Shown here: positions 1 through 8,516 of the stretch, piece after piece
Layout: each line of letters opens with the position of its first letter
Position numbering within the stretch: position 1 is the stretch's first letter
Assembly (NCBI GenBank): GCA_018333605.1
Contig: JAGXSV010000058.1
Span: 1 to 47,952, forward strand
DNA length: 47,952 bases
From: Hydrogenophaga sp.
Lineage (GTDB): Bacteria > Pseudomonadota > Gammaproteobacteria > Burkholderiales > Burkholderiaceae_C
Direction of reading: 5' to 3'
Notes under the pieces: generated by a model
What the model was told of the DNA's origin: nothing
What the model saw: only the letters and a program-made list of their open reading frames with translations
Database searches by the model: none
Program-made: the position numbers and the translations under genes

Positions 1-1
1 C

Positions 2-184
2 CGTCTGCGCCGCGGTGTGTTCACCAGCGTACCCGAACTCGTCGCTGCCATCGATGAGTACGTTGCTCATCACAACACCAACCCCAAGCCGTTCATCTGG
101 ACCAAGAGCGCTCGCGATATCCTGCAGAAGGTCATTCGCGCCAATCGTCACTTAAGTTCCAAACAGAATGGAACACTGCACTAG
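2..184 (+). CDS. IS630-family transposase, C-terminal fragment (runs in from the left edge)
   Basis: The first 60 codons are open and end at TAG 182-184. The peptide contains the stretch ELVAAIDEYVAHHNTNPKPF followed by IWTKSARDILQKV, which matches the C-terminal end of IS630-family transposases, where a PKPFxWTKSA segment follows the last catalytic acidic residue. Only the tail is inside the window, so integrity of the element cannot be judged. Such enzymes cut and paste short elements at TA targets. No terminal inverted repeat was recognised with confidence between 185 and 365. The insertion lies behind the 3' end of the ccm operon, which runs toward it. Confidence 0.8.
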   Translation, partial: RLRRGVFTSVPELVAAIDEYVAHHNTNPKPFIWTKSARDILQKVIRANRHLSSKQNGTLH

Positions 185-431
185 AGGGTGTACCGGCTGG
201 TTGGACAAGCACGGTGGTGGACTGGAAAATACTTGATTGTGCAATGCAGCAAAAATTTCAGTGCACGGCCAGATGCACGGGGCGTTTGTGCCCAAGCGAT
301 TCGGGGAGCTGCGGCGGCTGGTGGACACCGTGGTGGCACCTTCGCACCTTTGCGCTGGGTGGCCCATCGTGCGTAAGACCCTCAGTGGGTGGCGGTTAGT
401 GCACGAAGTTGGGCGGTATTTCAGCTGCCTG
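185..431. other. Intergenic, no gene recognised
   Basis: This stretch lies between the IS630 fragment and the end of ccmI. Short open frames occur on the plus strand but none has a ribosome site or a recognisable product. A dyad (GCTGCCT 424-430, AGGCAGC 435-441) overlaps the ccmI stop codon but has no T-run, so it is not called a terminator. Positions 240-259 hold a 20-base string that recurs with two mismatches at 8295-8314. Confidence 0.5.
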
Positions 432-1712
432 CTAAGGCAGCACGCGGTCGATCACCAGCTTCACATCTTTTGCCCCGACCGCCACGCCGATGACCCGCCC
501 TTCCAGATCGCCCGGCTGTGCGATGGGGTTGCCAGAGGCTGAAATTCGCGCCACCACCACCACTTCCCGGTGGTTCGAGAGCGTGTTCGCGGGGTTCATG
601 GCCATGCTGTCGTCCAGGCTGAACTGCAGTGGAAACGGACCCATCGCGACGCGAGCCGCTGCAAGTGGCGGGCCACTTTCGCCAGCGCGTGCAATCAGGT
701 AAATCGTGCTCTGCGCGCCGACCCGAGATTGGAGCGCAGTGGCTACATCCACACTGCCAGCGACGCTGGCAAGCTGTGTGGCTGCGACTTGGCCATCCGG
801 GGTGGATGGTGACTGACCGCCCGACGCCTGCGAGCCGCCACTCAGCTGTGCCAGGCGCTGGGCCTCGTTGCGCATATTCAAAATTTCTTGAGCGTAGGGT
901 GACTCTGGTGTCATCAGCCGCTGCAGCCGATCAAGAAACTCTACCGCTCGGGCAAAGTCCTTGTTTTGGTAGGCATGAATGCCTGCCAGTTCCAGCCCTT
1001 TTCTATCGTTCGGATCGGTCTGAAGGGCCATGTTGACCAGCTCGATGGGTCTGCCCGCCAGCAACATGTTGCTGGTCATCGCCAGCGCCTCGGCATAGCC
1101 ACTCAAGACGGCCGGCTTGGTGGGCAACAGCTCCAGCGTCTTTTGATACGCCTGCAGTGCCTCAGGCCAGCGTGCCATCATGGCATTGGCGGTGGCAAGC
1201 GCTTCCCAGGCCTCGCTGTCGGTCGGGTTGGCCTGGGCTCGCGCCTCGATGCGCTGAATCATTTGCAAAATGTCCGCTTCGGTAGGCTGAGTGGCGACCG
1301 CGGGATTGTCTTGCCCGCCACCCGTGGCGATCAGCGCTCCGGGATTGCCGAGCCAGACGTACAAGCCGATGGCCGCTGCAGGCAGCACCGCGGCCAGGGT
1401 GAACCCGAGTCGACGGCTGGCCACAGGCGCAGCTGCACGCTCTTCATGGGCCAACGCATCTTCTGCGGCGCGGGTCTCCAGTTCGAGCTTGCTGGCCAGG
1501 AATTGCTCCTGTGACAGCTGGGTGTTGGAAAGCTCGGCGTTGAGATCCTTCATCTGGTCGCGGTACACCGCCAGGTTGATGTCGCGGCGAGCGGCTTTGG
1601 TGCGCTCTGTGTTGCTGTTGCGCATCAGAAATGGCAACACAAAAGCCAGGGCGAGGGCCACAGCGGCCGCCGCAGCGGCCCAAAAAAGAGTGATGGACCA
1701 AAACGAATTCAT
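432..1712 (-). CDS. ccmI: Cytochrome c maturation protein CcmI (CycH)
   Basis: CcmI holds apocytochrome c in the periplasm and presents it to the CcmF/H haem ligation complex. The 426-residue protein has the family layout: a first membrane segment at about residues 8-28, a cytoplasmic coiled-coil-like linker, a second membrane segment at about 99-122, then tetratricopeptide-like helices (about 150-290, with pairs such as EAWEALATANAMM and EALQAYQKTLELL). It ends in the periplasmic C-terminal domain of the CycH type (about 320-426). The start codon overlaps the ccmH stop as ATGA, so translation is probably coupled. It is the last gene of the nine-gene operon. The long form with the C-terminal domain fits a bipartite CcmI as in E. 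coli CcmH. Confidence 0.93.
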   Translation of the reverse strand: MNSFWSITLFWAAAAAAVALALAFVLPFLMRNSNTERTKAARRDINLAVYRDQMKDLNAELSNTQLSQEQFLASKLELETRAAEDALAHEERAAAPVASRRLGFTLAAVLPAAAIGLYVWLGNPGALIATGGGQDNPAVATQPTEADILQMIQRIEARAQANPTDSEAWEALATANAMMARWPEALQAYQKTLELLPTKPAVLSGYAEALAMTSNMLLAGRPIELVNMALQTDPNDRKGLELAGIHAYQNKDFARAVEFLDRLQRLMTPESPYAQEILNMRNEAQRLAQLSGGSQASGGQSPSTPDGQVAATQLASVAGSVDVATALQSRVGAQSTIYLIARAGESGPPLAAARVAMGPFPLQFSLDDSMAMNPANTLSNHREVVVVARISASGNPIAQPGDLEGRVIGVAVGAKDVKLVIDRVLP

Positions 1713-2209
1713 GGCTTGTCTTCTAGCAGGCGGGCCGCAGCGGCGATTTGTTCATTGGAAACCGGTGCACTTTTAAAGGTGCGACGCGCGCGCAGCGCCA
1801 TGAACCAGACCAACACACCAAAGCTCAAAAATACAAACGGACCGATCCACAAAAGATAGGTCACGGGTTTGAAGGGTGGGCGAAACAGCACGAAGTCGCC
1901 GTAGCGCGAGGTCAGGAAGCTGAGCACCTCCTGATCTGTCTTGCCGGCCTTCATCAGTTCGCGAATCTCTTGGCGCATATCGCCAGCCAGTTCAGCCGGA
2001 GAATCTGACAAGGCTTCGTTCTGGCAGACCACGCAACGCAGTTCGCGCGACAGATGGGTCAGCCGGGCTTCGATCGCCACATCGGCAAACAGCGGTTGCG
2101 CAGTCGGCGCGGCTGCGGCCGGTGGGTTGGCCGGGTCGTTGGCCAGCACGGGCAAAGACAACGCCAAGAACAGAATCAGCAAACACTGCTTCATGAGGCA
2201 GGACGTCAT
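1709..2209 (-). CDS. ccmH: Cytochrome c maturation protein CcmH (CcmL-type thiol reductase)
   Basis: CcmH is a membrane-anchored periplasmic protein that helps reduce the CXXCH haem-binding cysteines of apocytochrome c. The 166-residue product starts with a signal/anchor (about residues 6-23) and carries the family motif LRCVVCQN with cysteines near 59 and 62. After it comes the conserved helical part (DMRQEIRELMKAGKTDQEVL, then RYGDFVLFRPP) and a C-terminal membrane segment (TYLLWIGPFVFLSFGVLVWF). I chose the ATG at 2209, although the frame is open further upstream, because it overlaps the ccmG stop as ATGA. It also ends in an ATGA overlap with ccmI. Confidence 0.94.
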   Translation of the reverse strand: MTSCLMKQCLLILFLALSLPVLANDPANPPAAAAPTAQPLFADVAIEARLTHLSRELRCVVCQNEALSDSPAELAGDMRQEIRELMKAGKTDQEVLSFLTSRYGDFVLFRPPFKPVTYLLWIGPFVFLSFGVLVWFMALRARRTFKSAPVSNEQIAAAARLLEDKP

Positions 2210-2730
2210 GCGCCCAACTCCTTGATTTTCGGAACGAACTTGTTGAGCCACACATCCAGGTCGATGGGGCCCACGTGTTTGAGCCGGACAGTGCCGGCCC
2301 GGTCGATGAGGTAAGTTTCCGGAGTTCCGGTCACACCCCAGTCGATCCCGACCCGGCCGGACAGATCATCAGGCACAGCGACATAGGGGTTGCCGGTTTG
2401 TACCAGCAACTTCTCGGCTTCGCGGTTCTTGTCCTTCCAGTTGAGCCCCACGATCGGCGGCGCCGTTCGGCTCTCGGCCAGCGCCATCAACAATTGGTGC
2501 TCGACCCGGCAAGACACGCACCAAGGCGCCCAGACATTGAGCATCCAGATCTGGCCCTTCATATCGGCCGTGCTGAAGGCCTTTTCGGCATCACCGACCA
2601 CAGGCAAGGTGAACACGGGCGCTGCCTTGCCAATGAAGGGCGAAGGAACTTCGCGCGGGTTGAGGAACAAGCCCTTGGCGAAGAAGCCCACCAACACGAA
2701 GAAAAAAACCAGTGGAAGCCACCTTTTCAT
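2206..2730 (-). CDS. ccmG: Thiol:disulfide interchange protein CcmG (DsbE)
   Basis: CcmG is a membrane-tethered thioredoxin-like protein that passes reducing power from DsbD/CcdA to the cytochrome c maturation machinery. The 174-residue protein has an N-terminal anchor (about residues 5-23), the conserved PSPFIGKAAPVFTLP segment, the active site WAPWCVSCRVEH with cysteines 71 and 74, and the cis-proline region GVTGTPETYLID. The active site has Val-Ser between the cysteines where E. coli has Pro-Thr; the acidic residue after it is kept. It starts 3 bases after the ccmF stop and overlaps ccmH by four bases. Confidence 0.94.
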   Translation of the reverse strand: MKRWLPLVFFFVLVGFFAKGLFLNPREVPSPFIGKAAPVFTLPVVGDAEKAFSTADMKGQIWMLNVWAPWCVSCRVEHQLLMALAESRTAPPIVGLNWKDKNREAEKLLVQTGNPYVAVPDDLSGRVGIDWGVTGTPETYLIDRAGTVRLKHVGPIDLDVWLNKFVPKIKELGA

Positions 2731-2733
2731 GGC

Positions 2734-4704
2734 TCAGGCTCCTCGTGCGGTCGGCGCGGTCGGTGCAACCGGCGCACGCGCCTTGGCACCAATCCGGTAG
2801 CGCCGGTCGGACGCCGCTAGAAAGCCACCCACCACCATGAGCAAAGAACCCAACCACAGCCAGTTGATGAACGGCTTGTAGTACAGCCGCACGGCCCAGG
2901 TGGTGAGCTCGTTGTTCAGGGGTTCGCCCAGCGAGACATACAAGTCGCTGAACAGGCTGGGGCGCACGGAGGCCTCGGTCATCACCGAGCCTGAGCGGTT
3001 GTAAACGCGCTTGGCCGGGTAAAGCCTGAACTGTTCCACCTCATTTTTTGACACGATGACGGTGCCACGGGTGGCCTCGTAATTGGGCCCCGAGTAGTTT
3101 TCGATGCCTTTGAAGGTCAGGGTGTAACCCGCCATTTGGGCTTGGTCGCCGACGTTCATACGCACGTCCAGCTCTCGTTCGTAGTTGACGACCATGGTGA
3201 TGCCCGCCACGCCGACGGCCAACCCGAGGTGCGCCAGGTGCATGCCCCAGAAAGCGCGGGGCAGGTTGAACAGCTGGCTGGCGTTTTTGACCCGCTCACG
3301 AAAGGCGATCAGCACCGTCAACACAATCCAGGTCGACAGCCCAAGCCCCAAAACCGCCCACGGTTTGTAGCCTTCCAGGGTCAGGGGCAGCAGCAAGCCT
3401 GTGGCCACAGCGATCGCCAGTGCCCACTTGAGCCGCTGCAAAACATCGGGCACACTGTCGCCCTTCCAACGCATCAGCGGACCGACCCCCATCAAGAACA
3501 GGGCCGGGGTGATCAGCGGCACAAACACCGCATTGAAGTAAGGCGGGCCCACCGACAGCTTGCCCATACCCAGCGCGTCAATGAACAGCGGGTACAACGT
3601 CCCAAGCAGCACCGCAGCGACCGAGGCCACCATCACGACGTTGTTGGCCAGCAGCATTGATTCGCGCGAGAACCAAGTAAAGGCGCCGCCGGCCACCATG
3701 CGGGGCGAACGCCAGGCAAACAGGGCGAGCGAGCCACCCACCACCACCAGCATGAAGCCCAGGATGTAGGCGCCGCGCTGCGGATCGACCGCAAACGCAT
3801 GCACCGAAGACAACACACCCGAGCGCACCAGGAAAGTCCCCAGCAGCGAGATCGAAAAAGTCATGAGCGCCAGCAGCACAGTCCAAGCCTTGAAGGCGCC
3901 GCGCTTTTCTGCCACCGCCAGCGAATGGATCAAGGCGGTACCGGCCAGCCAAGGCATCAGGGAAGCGTTTTCGACCGGGTCCCAAAACCACCAGCCGCCC
4001 CAGCCCAATTCGCGGTAGGCCCACCAGCTGCCCAGCGCCACGCCCAAGGTGAGAAAGGCCCACGCCACCGTGGCCCATGGCCGCGACCAGCGCGCCCATG
4101 CAGCGTCCAGCCGCCCCGACAGCAGGGCCGCCACCGCGAAAGCAAAAGCCACCGCAAAGCCCACATAGCCCATGTAGAGCATGGGGGGGTGGATGATCAT
4201 GCCCCAGTCTTGCAGCAGCGGGTTCAGGTCGCTGCCCTCGGCAGGGCCTGGGAACTGGCGCAAAAATGGGCTGGAAGTGATCAGCATCATGGACAAAAAA
4301 CCGACCGAAATCAGGCCCAAGACACCGAGCACGCGCGACACCATTTCTTCAGGCAGCGTGCGCGAAAAGGTGGCAACCGCGATGGTCCAGACGGCCAGGA
4401 TGAGCGACCAGAACAGCAGCGACCCCTCATGAGAACCCCAGGTGGCGGTCACCCGGTAGAAGGCCGGCAGATTCGAATACGAGTTGCTGGCCACATTGAT
4501 GACGGTGAAATCGTTGGTCAAAAACGAATAGACCAGGCACAAGTAGGCGATCAGGATGAAGGTGAACTGACCAAATGCCGCTGGACGCGCCACCGCCATC
4601 CAGGTGAGGTTGCCACGCTGGGCACCCACCAGCGGCAACACCGCCTGGGTAGCGGCCAGCAGCAGGGCCAAAATGAGAGCGAGAGTGCCGATTTCGGGGA
4701 TCAT
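2734..4704 (-). CDS. ccmF: Haem lyase subunit CcmF
   Basis: CcmF is the large integral membrane subunit of the haem-cytochrome c ligation complex, and receives haem from holo-CcmE. The 656-residue protein is almost entirely membrane segments and carries the tryptophan-rich WWD signature WGGWWFWDPVENASLMPW in its first third, followed by LIHSLAVAEKRGAFKAWTVLL. The frame is open for 14 more codons upstream, but MIPEIGTLALIL is the family N-terminus and has AAGGA about ten bases before it, so the ATG at 4704 is preferred. About 100 bases separate it from ccmE, the only sizeable gap in the operon. Confidence 0.95.
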   Translation of the reverse strand: MIPEIGTLALILALLLAATQAVLPLVGAQRGNLTWMAVARPAAFGQFTFILIAYLCLVYSFLTNDFTVINVASNSYSNLPAFYRVTATWGSHEGSLLFWSLILAVWTIAVATFSRTLPEEMVSRVLGVLGLISVGFLSMMLITSSPFLRQFPGPAEGSDLNPLLQDWGMIIHPPMLYMGYVGFAVAFAFAVAALLSGRLDAAWARWSRPWATVAWAFLTLGVALGSWWAYRELGWGGWWFWDPVENASLMPWLAGTALIHSLAVAEKRGAFKAWTVLLALMTFSISLLGTFLVRSGVLSSVHAFAVDPQRGAYILGFMLVVVGGSLALFAWRSPRMVAGGAFTWFSRESMLLANNVVMVASVAAVLLGTLYPLFIDALGMGKLSVGPPYFNAVFVPLITPALFLMGVGPLMRWKGDSVPDVLQRLKWALAIAVATGLLLPLTLEGYKPWAVLGLGLSTWIVLTVLIAFRERVKNASQLFNLPRAFWGMHLAHLGLAVGVAGITMVVNYERELDVRMNVGDQAQMAGYTLTFKGIENYSGPNYEATRGTVIVSKNEVEQFRLYPAKRVYNRSGSVMTEASVRPSLFSDLYVSLGEPLNNELTTWAVRLYYKPFINWLWLGSLLMVVGGFLAASDRRYRIGAKARAPVAPTAPTARGA

Positions 4705-4807
4705 GAAAAAGCGTCCTTGTGGGCCAGGTGCTGATATTGAGCACATCTAAGCGGATCGTGCACGCCCCAAAAAGGTTCCTTTTCGGTCCGCGTGCATGCC
4801 AGGCTGG

Positions 4808-5257
4808 TCAATACGATTTCAGGGTTTTCCCTGCTTCTTTGGCCTGCTCCAAGGCATGGGCAGCTTCCGGCGGCATGTAGTTTTCATCGTGCTTGGCCAG
4901 TACCCGATTGGCGACAAACAGGCCGTCGCTACCAAGCTTGCCGTCGGCCACCACACCCTTGCCCTCGCCGAACAGATCGGGAAGTATGCCGGTGTAAACG
5001 GCTGGGATGACTTGTGCGGTGTCGGTGACCACAAAACGCGTGGTCAGCCCGTCGGGCTGTCGCTGGACGCTGCCTTCTTCAACCAGACCGCCGATACGGA
5101 ACACTCGGTCCACCGGCGCCTTGCCCTGGTAGACATCGGTGGGCGAAAAGAAAAAGACCAGGTTGGACTGAAAAGCGTTGAGCACCAACGCGGTGGCGCC
5201 GCCCAAACCCACCAGCGCGACCGCGATGATGGAAAGTTTCTTGTACCGAGACTTCAT
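4808..5257 (-). CDS. ccmE: Haem chaperone CcmE
   Basis: CcmE is a periplasmic OB-fold haem chaperone that binds haem covalently through one histidine and hands it to CcmF. The 149-residue protein has an N-terminal signal anchor (about residues 8-26), the [12 protein letters not shown] strand, and the haem-binding motif [10 protein letters not shown] with histidine 123. The ATG at 5257 overlaps the ccmD stop as ATGA and leaves the usual MKSRYKKL start, so the ten extra upstream codons are left out. Length and residue order are normal for the family. Confidence 0.95.
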   Translation of the reverse strand: MKSRYKKLSIIAVALVGLGGATALVLNAFQSNLVFFFSPTDVYQGKAPVDRVFRIGGLVEEGSVQRQPDGLTTRFVVTDTAQVIPAVYTGILPDLFGEGKGVVADGKLGSDGLFVANRVLAKHDENYMPPEAAHALEQAKEAGKTLKSY

Positions 5258-5445
5258 TGCTCCGATTCCTCTTGTGACGAGTCCCATTGCTGCATGCGCA
5301 GCAGGCGGCGGCGCGATTGGTCAGCCGAGCGCCTCAGCCAAACGATTTCGGTCAGGACGCAAATCGCTGTGACGCCATAGGCGCTCCAGACGAAAAAGCC
5401 CCGGCCACCCATGCTCCAAAAATCCGACCAGCTGGCCCATTCCAT
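5254..5445 (-). CDS. ccmD: Haem exporter protein CcmD
   Basis: CcmD is a small membrane protein that stabilises the CcmABC complex and helps release holo-CcmE. The 63-residue product has a [19 protein letters not shown] segment leading into one membrane helix and a positively charged tail ([12 protein letters not shown]), the family pattern. It lies between ccmC (1-base gap) and ccmE (ATGA overlap). The sequence is short and weakly conserved, so the call leans partly on position in the operon. Confidence 0.9.
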   Translation of the reverse strand: MEWASWSDFWSMGGRGFFVWSAYGVTAICVLTEIVWLRRSADQSRRRLLRMQQWDSSQEESEQ

Positions 5446-5446
5446 A

Positions 5447-6181
5447 TCAAGACCCCTTCCGCAGTATTTCGTTCACCCATTCGGTTTTTCGCTCACGCTC
5501 CAGAATGATGCGGCGCACGCGCACCAAAGTCGCGGCGATGGCGTAAGCCCAAGCGGCCGCGGTCATGAGCAGCAACCCCTGAAGCATGGTTGCGGCCATT
5601 TTGGGGGCGTGAGACACGCCAACGGTAGAACCCTGGTGCAAAGTGTTCCACCAGACCACCGAAAACAAAATGATCGGCACATTGACCACGCCAATCAGGG
5701 TCAACAGGGCGCCCGCGCGGTCGCTGCGTTTGACATCGTCGATCGCGGACCACAGCGCCAGCGTGCCGATGTAGAGGAACAGCAGGATCAAAGTCGAGGT
5801 CAGGCGCGCGTCCCAGACCCACCAGGTGCCCCACATGGGCTTGCCCCACACCGCGCCGGTCCACAGGGAGACGAAGGTCAGGATGGCGCCGGTGGGCGCC
5901 AGCGCCCGCATCATCATGAAAGGCAGTCGTGCGTTAAAAGCCAGGCCCACGGCACCCCAGAACGCCATCACCAGATAGATCAGCATGCCCATCCAGGCCG
6001 CAGGCACATGGATGAAGATGATCCGATAGGCCTCGCCCTGCTGAAAATCGGTGGGCGCCACAAAAAAACCGACGTACAGGCCCAGCACAGCGAGAATGCC
6101 CGCCGTCCAAGCGGTCCACGGGATGGCTTTGCCTGCCAGGTGGTAGAAGGTGGACGGGGATGCGTAGTGAAAGAATTTCAT
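5447..6181 (-). CDS. ccmC: Haem exporter protein CcmC
   Basis: CcmC binds haem at the outer face of the membrane and attaches it to CcmE. The 244-residue protein has six predicted membrane segments and the WWD signature WGTWWVWDARLTSTLIL between conserved histidines (IFIHVPAAWMG before it, NTLHQGSTV after it). The frame is open for nearly 100 codons upstream, but that part is out of phase with a real product. The ATG at 6181 gives the standard start MKFFHYASPSTFYHLAG and an ATGA overlap with the ccmB stop. Confidence 0.95.
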   Translation of the reverse strand: MKFFHYASPSTFYHLAGKAIPWTAWTAGILAVLGLYVGFFVAPTDFQQGEAYRIIFIHVPAAWMGMLIYLVMAFWGAVGLAFNARLPFMMMRALAPTGAILTFVSLWTGAVWGKPMWGTWWVWDARLTSTLILLFLYIGTLALWSAIDDVKRSDRAGALLTLIGVVNVPIILFSVVWWNTLHQGSTVGVSHAPKMAATMLQGLLLMTAAAWAYAIAATLVRVRRIILERERKTEWVNEILRKGS

Positions 6182-6846
6182 TCCAGAGAAACCTTTAATG
6201 AAGCGGCTGCGATCCAGGGCGCAACCAGAAACGACACCAGCAGGAAGGCGCCCAAAAGCGACAGGTGCGCCTCGGCACCGGTGCCCGCCATCACGCCATC
6301 GACCGCGCCCGCCCCAAAAATCAGGGCCGGTGTGTACAGCGGAAGGATCAGCAGCGTCAGCAGCACGCCGCCACCGCGCAAACCCAGTGTCAGCGCCGCA
6401 CCCGCGGCACCCAGCAGGGAAAGAATGGGGGTGCCCAGGAGCAGCGAAAACACCAGCACCCCGATGGCATCCCAAGACAGGTTGAACTGGATACCCAGCA
6501 CCGGCGCGATCAGCAACAGGGGGATGCCGTAGACCAGCCAGTGCGCCATGGCCTTGCCCAGCACCAGCAGCACGGTGGACGCTGGCGACAGCACCATTTG
6601 CTCGAGACTGCCGTCGCGGTGGTCATCTTCGAACAGCCTCGACAAGGACAGCAAAGAAGCCAGGGTGGCCGCCACCCACAACACACCTGGGCCGATGCGC
6701 TGCAGCAACTCGGGTTCAGGCCCGACGCCCAGCGGAAACAGACTGGTCACCATGACGAAGAAAAACAGCGCGGTGAGCCAGTCGCTGCGCCGCCGAGCGG
6801 CGAGCGTGAGATCGCGAAGCAGCACGCTCCAGAAGAAAAGCCCCAT
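6178..6846 (-). CDS. ccmB: Haem exporter permease CcmB
   Basis: CcmB is the membrane subunit of the CcmAB ABC transporter, which uses ATP to release holo-CcmE from CcmC. The 222-residue protein has about six membrane helices, the FEDDHRDGSLEQMVLSP loop typical of the family (contact with CcmA) and a hydrophobic C-terminal half ending LLVSFLVAPWIAAASLKVSLE. It begins one base after the ccmA stop and overlaps ccmC by four bases. Length is normal. Confidence 0.94.
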   Translation of the reverse strand: MGLFFWSVLLRDLTLAARRRSDWLTALFFFVMVTSLFPLGVGPEPELLQRIGPGVLWVAATLASLLSLSRLFEDDHRDGSLEQMVLSPASTVLLVLGKAMAHWLVYGIPLLLIAPVLGIQFNLSWDAIGVLVFSLLLGTPILSLLGAAGAALTLGLRGGGVLLTLLILPLYTPALIFGAGAVDGVMAGTGAEAHLSLLGAFLLVSFLVAPWIAAASLKVSLE

Positions 6847-6847
6847 C

Positions 6848-7525
6848 TCAGTGGCCTTCTGAGCTGATGCCCTGAGGCGCGGCCACCTGGCCGACCACCA
6901 GGCGCTGAACGTTGACGCCCTCCAGATTCATCACCTGGTGGGTGGTGGCCACCACCATGCCGCCGGCGCGAAGGTGGTCACGAATCAGACCCTCCACCAA
7001 CGCGACCGCGTGCACGTCCAGCCCGGTGAGGGGTTCGTCCAGTATCCAGAGGCTGGCACCAGCAAGCAACAGGGCGGACAAAGCTACGCGGCGGCGCTGG
7101 CCGAAAGACAGCGCGCGGCAAGGCAGATCGAGGCAGCGGGTCAGACCCAGGCGCTTCAGCGTCGCCACCGCTTGCCCTTGCTCGAATGCCCGGCTGTGCA
7201 AGGCGCCGTGAAAGCGCAGGTTCTCGACAGGATTGAGTTCGTCCTTGATGCCGTTGGCGTGCCCAAGATAAGCCATTTCCCGGTGGTAGCTGTCACGGCA
7301 GCGCGCGATGGGCTCGCCGCGCCAGCGCACCTCGCCGGCGTCCGGTCGGCCGAGACCGGTCAGCAAACGCAACAGGCTGGTTTTGCCCTGACCGTTACCT
7401 CCCTGCACCAGCAGCAACTGCTCCCTTGTCAGGGTAAAGTTCAGGCGCTTGAACAGCAGGCGTTCGCTGCGTTCACAGGAAAGGTCGTGAGCAGAAAGAT
7501 AGGGGGCCAGCAGGGGGTCCGTCAT
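6848..7525 (-). CDS. ccmA: Haem exporter ATP-binding protein CcmA
   Basis: CcmA is the ATPase of the CcmAB complex and the first gene of the operon. The 225-residue protein has a Walker A motif GGNGQGKTSL (about residues 42-51), the ABC signature LSFGQRRRVALS, Walker B LWILDEPLTGLD and an H-loop TTHQVM. The frame continues 28 codons upstream with no similarity, so MTDPLLAPYL at 7525 is chosen; the Shine-Dalgarno sequence there is weak. The promoter should lie in the AT-richer stretch 7526-7660, which is shared with the divergent gene at 7761. Confidence 0.94.
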   Translation of the reverse strand: MTDPLLAPYLSAHDLSCERSERLLFKRLNFTLTREQLLLVQGGNGQGKTSLLRLLTGLGRPDAGEVRWRGEPIARCRDSYHREMAYLGHANGIKDELNPVENLRFHGALHSRAFEQGQAVATLKRLGLTRCLDLPCRALSFGQRRRVALSALLLAGASLWILDEPLTGLDVHAVALVEGLIRDHLRAGGMVVATTHQVMNLEGVNVQRLVVGQVAAPQGISSEGH

Positions 7526-7760
7526 CGAAAGTGACTTGGAAGCGGTGAGCCATGAACCAACGCCCTCGGTCCTGTGCGAAACGAGGAAACCAGCCAAAGT
7601 TGTTACCAATATTTATACTCAATTGTAGGTTGCATCCTGTTTTCGATGCACCCCACTGACCATTCACCCCATCGGGCCAGCGCTGGCTGAGCGCTGCTTG
7701 CCTGTCTTCTGATTCAGACCGATCCCCATGACAAACGTTCAACACCAGGGAATCTCGCGC
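7526..7760. promoter_or_regulatory. Divergent intergenic region between ccmA and the gene at 7761
   Basis: This region must hold the promoter of the ccm operon (minus) and probably that of the plus-strand gene. Around 7600-7630 it has an AT-rich patch with TATACT- and TATAAA-like hexamers on the two strands, unlike its GC-rich surroundings. I could not find a convincing matched -35 for either direction, so no single promoter is called. Confidence 0.4.
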
Positions 7761-8156
7761 ATGCGCAAATGGCTGATTTACATGGCCATCATCGGCGGCG
7801 TCCTCGCGCTGGTCTGGAGCCAGTTGCCGCGCAGTCCGTATTCGACCGATCTGGCCCGCATTGGTCAAGGGCAACCCGCGCTGGTGCTGGCCTATGACAT
7901 CCAGTCCATGGGGGGTATGGCGGTGATGGGGATGATGGATGACTTGCGCGGTGAGTACGCCGAACGCATCGCCTTTTTGGTGGCGCCTTTGGGTGCCCCG
8001 CATGGACAAGCCTTTGGCAACCGCTTTGGTGCGACCAATGGTTCAGTGGTGCTGTTTTCTGCCAAGGGCACCGCCGTGAACACGGTACACCTGCCTGCTA
8101 ACACCGCTGAGCTGCAAAAAGCACTAGAGAGCCTGCTGGCGCGGTCACACGAATAG
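7761..8156 (+). CDS. Membrane-anchored protein of unknown function
   Basis: The 131-residue product starts with a positively charged MRKWLIY followed by one hydrophobic segment (about residues 4-21, MAIIGGVLALVWSQLP), then a soluble part likely to face the periplasm. That part holds a Met/Gly-rich stretch (MGGMAVMGMMDD), a region reading FLVAPLGAPHGQAFG and a strand-like NGSVVLFSAKG. The order resembles a reduced thioredoxin-like fold without cysteines, but this is only an impression. I start at the ATG at 7761 because AGGGAA lies eight bases before it; an in-frame ATG at 7728 lacks a ribosome site. I do not recognise a named family. It is divergent from ccmA, so a redox or cytochrome role is possible but unproven. 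Confidence 0.6.
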   Translation: MRKWLIYMAIIGGVLALVWSQLPRSPYSTDLARIGQGQPALVLAYDIQSMGGMAVMGMMDDLRGEYAERIAFLVAPLGAPHGQAFGNRFGATNGSVVLFSAKGTAVNTVHLPANTAELQKALESLLARSHE

Positions 8157-8516
8157 CGGCTGCCCCGGCAGCAGCGGCGGCGTTGCGTTGATCGGCGCGC
8201 AGGCTCAACGGGCACTTCAATATTGGGGGAATCCCTAGCGGGGCGTATCGCGTGGCCGGCATGGCGTGGTGTTGGGGATTACGCTGCCTCACCGTGCACT
8301 GCAGCAAAAGTTTCGGTCCGCAATCCACAGGGTGCCGGTGCCGCGCCGTCCTTTAGCCAATCGACCCCCTCTGCGTGCTGGAACACATCATCAGAGGATT
8401 TTGTTTCGAATTGTTTCAGACTGCACCGGTAAGGCCATGCGCGCCCGGCCGCCGTGGTCCAAGCCCCTGATTTCATCCATTCATCCGTTGGCATAGCCGG
8501 CTCTGAGGACACTGCT
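8157..8516. other. Intergenic region upstream of the antiporter gene
   Basis: No gene was recognised here. Positions 8295-8314 repeat the string found at 240-259 with two differences. An open frame reaches back to 8454 in phase with the next gene, but GAGGA at 8505-8509, seven bases before GTG 8517, argues that translation starts later. Confidence 0.45.

Noticed and set aside
424-441. Hairpin over the ccmI stop as an operon terminator
   Set aside because: There is no T-run after the stem on the minus strand, so it does not fit an intrinsic terminator.
237-542. 101-codon plus-strand open frame at the left edge
   Set aside because: It overlaps the end of ccmI, has no ribosome site and no recognisable motif.
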